Assembly (NCBI GenBank): GCA_951799425.1
Contig: OX637406.1
Location: 30,622,390-30,686,389, forward strand
DNA: 64,000 bases
From: Ilex aquifolium
Taxonomy: Eukaryota > Streptophyta > Magnoliopsida > Aquifoliales > Aquifoliaceae
Reading direction: 5' to 3'
Shown here: positions 59,457-64,000 of the stretch, in pieces
Position numbering within the stretch: position 1 is the first letter of the stretch
Layout of the letters: every line of letters begins with the position of its first letter
The notes under the pieces: model-generated
Told to the model about the DNA's origin: nothing
Databases searched by the model: none
What the model saw: the letters and a program-made list of their open reading frames with translations, nothing else
Made by a program: the position numbers and the translations under genes

Positions 59457-59868
59457 TGTGAGACCCAAACATGCATTGCATACATATTAGCATAATTATG
59501 TGGACTAATTGCAATTATGTGAAATTAATTATTAGATAGAATTTTGTGTATGGAAATAATATTGGGTTGGTTTTGGAATCACTTAAGAATTTGGGGGGAG
59601 GCAAGTAGAATTATTAAAGTTGCATGGAAATATCTTTACATATGTGTCAAACAAAAGGTGGTGGGTTATTTTAAAGGTTATGTATGTGTGTACTTTAAAG
59701 TGTGGAAAATGTGTGTGTGTACTTTAAGTATAGTAAAGTGTGTGTGTTTAAAACCTAAATCAGTGTGTGTGTGTGTGTGTGTGTGTTTAAAACCTAAATC
59801 AGTGTGTGTGTGTGTGTGTGTTTTTCCTTTTGCTAGAACCGAGAGTGAGGGAGAGTAAACAAAGAAAA
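59457..59868 (+). repeat. Truncated 3' LTR of chromovirus 2
   Basis: Matches 52092-52478 and then TAAACAAAG; similarity stops a few bases past that point, so about 1.9 kb of LTR is missing. It contains (GT)n runs near 59765 and 59803 that differ in length from the 5' copy. Confidence 0.85.
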
Positions 59869-60341
59869 ATCAACCAATGGGAGCTCTTAAAGGACACACT
59901 GCTTCCTTCTGGGATGATTTTCATGAGGGTTGCCCCTCCTCCTCCTTCTTCTTTATTCTTTTATTTAGTTTGCACGCACAAGTCTTCTTTATTTTCAATT
60001 CTATTGAACAATTTACGATACTTATTTCTTTTATTGTAATTACCTTCAATTTCTTGTTTTAAATACAAAGTCTTCAATTCAAATTTACATTCAATCTTTC
60101 GTTCATCATTTATTTACCATGTCTTCTTTTATTGCTTTTAAATATGTTTGAGTAGTTTAATTCCGGTATAATACGATGAGGGATTCTCATCCGTGAATGA
60201 GTGTTTTTGACCTAACTAGGGTTTTTCCAAAGATTAAAGTTATTTTGTTGATTGAATAATTAAAGTTGAAAACACGGGTGAGATGTATATCTTCTTGCTT
60301 ATTTGTAGGCAAGTAAGACTTGGCACGGGTGATGGCTTGAT
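59869..60341. other. Unassigned stretch between chromovirus 2 and the LTR inverted repeat
   Basis: T-rich and non-coding; it has the look of a U5 or leader segment of an unrelated LTR element (TTCTTCTTTATTC, GATGAGGGATTCTCATCCGTGAATG), but no ends were found. Confidence 0.35.
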
Positions 60342-61330
60342 CCAAATGTATACACCCAAGTGCAGGCGGTCAAGCTGTAGTAATAATCCGGTTTGAGTCC
60401 GGAGGCGAATCCACAGGGAACTTTTGTTGATATTTCTAAGGCAAGCAGTGGTAGAGACCTTTTGATTGTAACCTTTTTGATTTGCTACGAGATATGGGTT
60501 TTGCTGGACAGAATATAAGATTCTTTCCAGAAAGATTTTCTTAACAAAATAGGAGATAAATGCTAATTAAAAAGAGTCACCCTTTAGTGCAAGGATCTGG
60601 ACATGTAGTTAGTTATCCGGTTTGTCATAATTGTGCTTGATAACTCAATTAACTCCCGTGTCAACTGCAAGTTAATCGGAAGATAAAGATGGATTGTGAG
60701 AATTAAGAACATGATTCCGATGTCTTTCTAGAAGTTTACAAGAATTGCCTGTGCCGAGACTTAACCCGTCTACAAACAAGCAAGTGTTTCTACAAGACAT
60801 CCAATCATGATATTAATAGTCCATTCTTTAAATGAAGTACATTAAGGGGGGAGATTGAAGGGTAGTCATGAGGATCTAGCCGGGATACTTGCCTTGAACT
60901 GATGAGTCTTTCTATGCAGGAGTCATCCATGTCATAGAAAAAGCTCACAATTATACAAAGTACCTTAGCTTTGCTAGATGCAATCAATCATCCGATAACA
61001 AGAAGAAATAAACGTTAAGCATAAAAGAACATTGCACAAATATGATTCCCGGATAACTTGTACATGCCTTTCTCCTCTCACTAAAGAGTGAATGAGAAAC
61101 TACTCACTCTTCATGGCTTGGGTAAAGCTAGAAAAGTGAGTGATGCTCATCCCTCCAAGTGGAGAACTTTAAAAGATAAAGTAACAACAAACGCGGAGCG
61201 AATCTTCCACAAAGAATGAGTGAATCACGTTCCACCCTTCACGGCTTTAATCAAGCTCTAGAAAAGTGGAAGAGTTTCACTCTTCTAAGAAAGAAGGAAG
61301 CTCAAGCAATGGAAGTGAAATGCATGAACA
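60342..61330 (-). repeat. Left arm of the LTR inverted repeat
   Basis: Near-complete reverse complement of 62082-63076. On the minus strand its outer end is CACTTGGGTGTATACA. With the TATA box at 61637 and the adjoining spacer, it probably belongs to a minus-strand LTR extending to about 62081. Confidence 0.82.
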
Positions 61331-61636
61331 ATAAAAGTAGAAGAAAGCTAGTCACATTTGGAGGGTGGCTTCCTCAACCAAAGATTGGAGGGTTGCTTTC
61401 TCAACCAAGATGGGAGCTATTTCTCTTCTATGCATGAGAAATGAAAGCATAAACATAAGCATAAGCATAAAACTACTGTTATAACAAGCAAGAGATGTTG
61501 GGCTAAAGCCAAACTAATCTCTAAAATAAAGACTTCATAAGGAAAATGAACTAACTACAATGAGAGTGGGAGTCTAAGCCTCCATCACTATCTACTTCCT
61601 ACTATGCTCTTCCCCTTTAGCTCTCCAACAAGGGGA

Positions 61637-61647
61637 GTATTTATAGG
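61637..61647 (-). promoter_or_regulatory. TATA box of the minus-strand LTR
   Basis: CCTATAAATAC on the minus strand, upstream of the left arm as expected for an LTR promoter. Confidence 0.5.
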
Positions 61648-61852
61648 CAAGAGGAGGAGGCAGAGGGGGTGATTAGTACTTAAACTTGACATATTATTAT
61701 GACATTTTAAGACTAATTGTACTTTAATGGAGTTTAAGTGATGTCATTTCAGGCCCTAAACTGAACAAGGACCCAAAAACAACAAGTACCACACTTGGAT
61801 GCAGTGCCAGTACATTATAGCCCAAAATTGGAGAAGCTTGGAACACTGTCAC

Positions 61853-62005
61853 CACGTTCGAACGGCAACTCACGTTCGAACGTCAAACAAGACACTGTAG
61901 CAGACTCAGATGCTGAAGAGATGGCGTGTGGCAGTTAGGAAAGAAGACTGGAACTCTGAAGTACTTGAGTGTTACGTTCGAACGCCAACTCACGTTCGAA
62001 CGTGC
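61853..62005. repeat. Paired CGTTCGAACG palindromes
   Basis: ACGTTCGAACGGCAACTCACG followed by TTCGAACGT at about 61853, and the same arrangement with one change at about 61974. Each pair is two 10-base palindromes about 17 bases apart. Confidence 0.85.
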
Positions 62006-62081
62006 ACTTGAGTGGATTGAAGACCAGACCACTGCAGAGAGTTGGTACTGCACTTCACAGGGGACCTACAGATCACTCGAG

Positions 62082-63076
62082 TGTTCATGCATTTCACTTT
62101 CATTGCTTGAGCTTCCTTCTTTCTTAGAAGAGTGAAACTCTTCCACTTTTCTAGAGCTTGATCAAAGCCGTGAAGGGTGGAACGTGATTCACCCATTCTT
62201 TGGGGAAGATTTGCTCCATATTTGTGTTAATCTATCTTTTAAAGTTCTCCACTTGGAGGGATGAGCATCACTCACTTTTCTAGCTTTACCCAAGCCATGA
62301 AGAGTGAGTAGTTTCTCATTCACTCTTTAGTAAGAGGAGAAGGGCATGTATAAGTTATCCGGGAATTATATTTGTGCAATGTTCTTTTATGCTTAACGTT
62401 TATTTTCCCCTATTATCAGATGATTGATTGCATCTAGCAAAGCTAAGGTACTTTGTATAATTGTGAGCCCTTTCTATGACATGGATGACTCCTGCATAGA
62501 AAGACTCATCAGTTCAAGGCAAGTACCCCGGCTAGATCCTCATGACTACCCTTCAATCTCCCCCCTTATTGTACTTCACTAAAAAGAATGGACTATTAAT
62601 ATCATGATTGGATGTCTTGTAGAAACACTTGATTGTTTGTAGACGGGTTAAGTCTCGGCACAGGCAATGCTTGTAAACTTCTAGAAAGACATCGGAATCA
62701 TGTTCTTAATTCTCACAATCCATCTTTATCTTCCGATTAACTTACTGTTGACACGGGAGTTAATTGAGTTATCAAGCACAATTATGACAAACCGGATAAC
62801 TAACTACATGTCCAGATCCTTGCACTAAAGAGTGACTCTTTTTTTTTTATTAACATTCATTTCCTAATTTGTTAAGAAAATCTCCTGGAAAGAATCTTAT
62901 ATTCTGTCCAGCAAAACCCACATCTCACAGCAAATCCAAATCAAAAAATGTTACCACCAAAAGGTCCCTACCACTGCTTACCTTAGAAATATCAACAAAA
63001 GTTCCCTGTGGATTCGACTCCGGACTCAAACCGGATTATTACTACAGCTTGACCACCTGCACTTGGGTGTACATCG
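62082..63076 (+). repeat. Right arm of the inverted repeat: 3' part of the 5' LTR of the next Athila element
   Basis: Reverse complement of 60342-61330. It ends CACTTGGGTGTACA, followed about 24 bases later by the tRNA-Asp primer site, so it is the downstream part of a plus-strand LTR. The matching U3 part and its start are not seen to its left. Confidence 0.8.
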
Positions 63077-63097
63077 GATAGATAGCTGTCAAGTTTT

Positions 63098-63114
63098 TGG
63101 CGCCGTTGCCGGGG
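63098..63114 (+). other. Primer binding site, tRNA-Asp
   Basis: TGGCGCCGTTGCCGGGG, a perfect complement to the 3' end of plant tRNA-Asp, the usual Athila primer. Confidence 0.9.
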
Positions 63115-63209
63115 ATTTTTTTGAAAGGTGCTTTAAGGTAAAAGGTAAAAAGACCTTCAACATTGTGAATATTTTGTCTTACTGTACATAACTTTGTTTT
63201 ATTTTCTTT

Positions 63210-64000
63210 ATGACTGAGGGCACTCCTCACTTCCAAAATTTGCCAGCAGAATCGTGTGAGTCCGTGAATCAGCCTGAACCTAATTCACCTAAATCAGTAG
63301 CAGACTCTTGTGAGGGTAGTATGGCAAATAATGAAAGAAATGGAGAAGTCCCTATGAGAGAGGAGGAAGTCCCTAACATTCGAACTTTGCGGGATTACTT
63401 GAATCCCACAAGAAATAGTGTCCCCTCTTGTTTTATTTTTCCTGAAAACGCTCCCTTCTTTACTGTAAAGCCGGGGACAGTGCAGTTATTGCCCATGTTT
63501 CATGGATTGGATGCAGAAAATCCATATCTGCATATAAAAGATTTCGAAGAAGTGTGTGGAACATTTCAAGACAATTCTGAATTGACCAAAATGAGACTGT
63601 TTTCGTTTTCCTTGAGGGATAGAGCCAAACAATGGCTAAATTCTTTAAAGGCTCTTTCAGTACCCAATTGGCAAGCATTGCAAAATGAATTTTTTAGAAA
63701 GTTTTTTCCTTTGCACCGCACAAATGCATTGAAAAGGAAAATCATGAATTTTGAAGTCAAAGAAGGAGAAACTTTTTATCAAAGTTGGGAGAGATTCAAA
63801 GATCTACTCCAATCTTGCCCACATCATGCTTTTGAAAATTGGACATTGGTAGGATTTTTCTATGACTCCTTACCCTCTAGACTACGTCAGTTTGTCGAAA
63901 TGATGGCCCAAGGAGAATTCATGGGAAAAAGTCCGGAGGAGGCATTCAATTTCTTTGACACCATATCTGACAGTTCTCAGATGTGGGACTCAGCCTCCCC
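63210..64000 (+). CDS. Athila-type gag, intact as far as seen, runs off the window
   Basis: ATG at 63210 (MTEGTPHFQNLPAES), 96 bases after the primer site, then 263 open codons to the window edge with no stop. An acidic, Asn/Pro-rich N-terminus is followed by RTLRDYLNPTRNSVPSC and a capsid-like retrotrans_gag domain: VQLLPMFHGLDAENPYLHIK (about residues 90-109), FSFSLRDRAKQWLNSLKALS, FFRKFFPLHRTNALKRKI, FYQSWERFKDLLQSCPHHAF and FYDSLPSRLRQFVEMM. It aligns clearly with the broken gag at 8398-9857 (PQFHGIE, KTWLNSLES, FFPVPKTSALKK, HRQFIDMM), which marks the same lineage. The product would be the particle protein. Whether the element beyond 64000 is intact is unknown. Confidence 0.9.
   Translation, partial: MTEGTPHFQNLPAESCESVNQPEPNSPKSVADSCEGSMANNERNGEVPMREEEVPNIRTLRDYLNPTRNSVPSCFIFPENAPFFTVKPGTVQLLPMFHGLDAENPYLHIKDFEEVCGTFQDNSELTKMRLFSFSLRDRAKQWLNSLKALSVPNWQALQNEFFRKFFPLHRTNALKRKIMNFEVKEGETFYQSWERFKDLLQSCPHHAFENWTLVGFFYDSLPSRLRQFVEMMAQGEFMGKSPEEAFNFFDTISDSSQMWDSAS

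Larger units (their letters stand above)
52092..59870 (+). mobile_element. Second chromovirus, defective, with truncated 3' LTR
   Basis: Starts TGTGAGACCCAAAC. Order: 5' LTR (split by a solo LTR), initiator tRNA-Met primer site, gag, protease, RNase H, integrase with a chromodomain-like tail, purine tract, and a 3' LTR of only about 410 bases. The RT core is missing. Its right end cannot be matched to a target duplication because the 3' LTR is cut off near 59870. Confidence 0.88.
61331..62081. other. Spacer of the LTR inverted repeat
   Basis: 751 bases without a partner in the right arm. It holds a minus-strand TATA box (CCTATAAATAC at 61637-61647) and two pairs of the palindrome CGTTCGAACG. 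Probably the U3 region of the minus-strand LTR. No gene. Confidence 0.55.

Overview
The window looks like repeat-rich nuclear DNA from a higher plant, most likely a eudicot. The evidence is plant-type LTR retrotransposons (Athila, Tat and chromovirus lineages, primed by tRNA-Asp and initiator tRNA-Met), plant MITEs, a tRNA-derived SINE, and one host gene of the plant AIG1/IAN (GIMAP-type) GTPase family. The species cannot be named from the sequence. Nothing bacterial, organellar or CRISPR-like was seen.

Layout. (1) 1-11480: a decayed Athila-type element on the minus strand (3' LTR cut by the window edge; order read on the minus strand is gag, protease, RT-RNase H, integrase, 3' ORF). (2) 11481-12382: a chromovirus RT fragment and repeat debris. 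(3) 12383-23632: an element with terminal inverted repeats of about 310-330 bp, split by a complete chromovirus at 13263-23081 with target duplication GCGGT. (4) 24671-37656: a five-exon AIG1-like GTPase gene on the minus strand (339 codons, all splice phases consistent), with a 7-kb intron carrying a SINE, a dead Ty1/copia fragment and a hAT-type MITE. (5) 37657-40702: AT-rich intergenic DNA with a Tourist-type MITE. (6) 40703-51860: a complete, young-looking Tat-lineage element (near-identical LTRs, target duplication ACCAC). Its sense gag-pol is broken, but it carries on the opposite strand an apparently intact five-exon gene of 847 codons with a TATA box upstream. (7) 52092-about 59870: a second chromovirus, whose 5' LTR holds a solo LTR (target duplication TAAAC), whose RT core has been deleted in frame and whose 3' LTR is cut short. 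(8) 60342-63076: a large LTR-derived inverted repeat leading into the 5' end of another Athila-type element, whose gag (63210 onward) is open to the window edge.

How it fits together. The only convincing host gene is the AIG1-like GTPase; everything else is transposon strata. Nesting gives relative ages: the chromovirus is younger than the long-TIR element, the solo LTR is younger than chromovirus 2, and the Athila LTR abuts an older chromovirus fragment. Most nonsense codons in the old elements look like CAG/CAA/CGA to stop or TGG to stop changes, the footprint expected from deamination of methylated cytosine. The most interesting item is the intact spliced antisense gene in the Tat element, whose Gly-Gly-Ala-His repeats are encoded by the same GGGCGCCGCCC motif that is repeated in that element's LTRs and in its RNase H linker.
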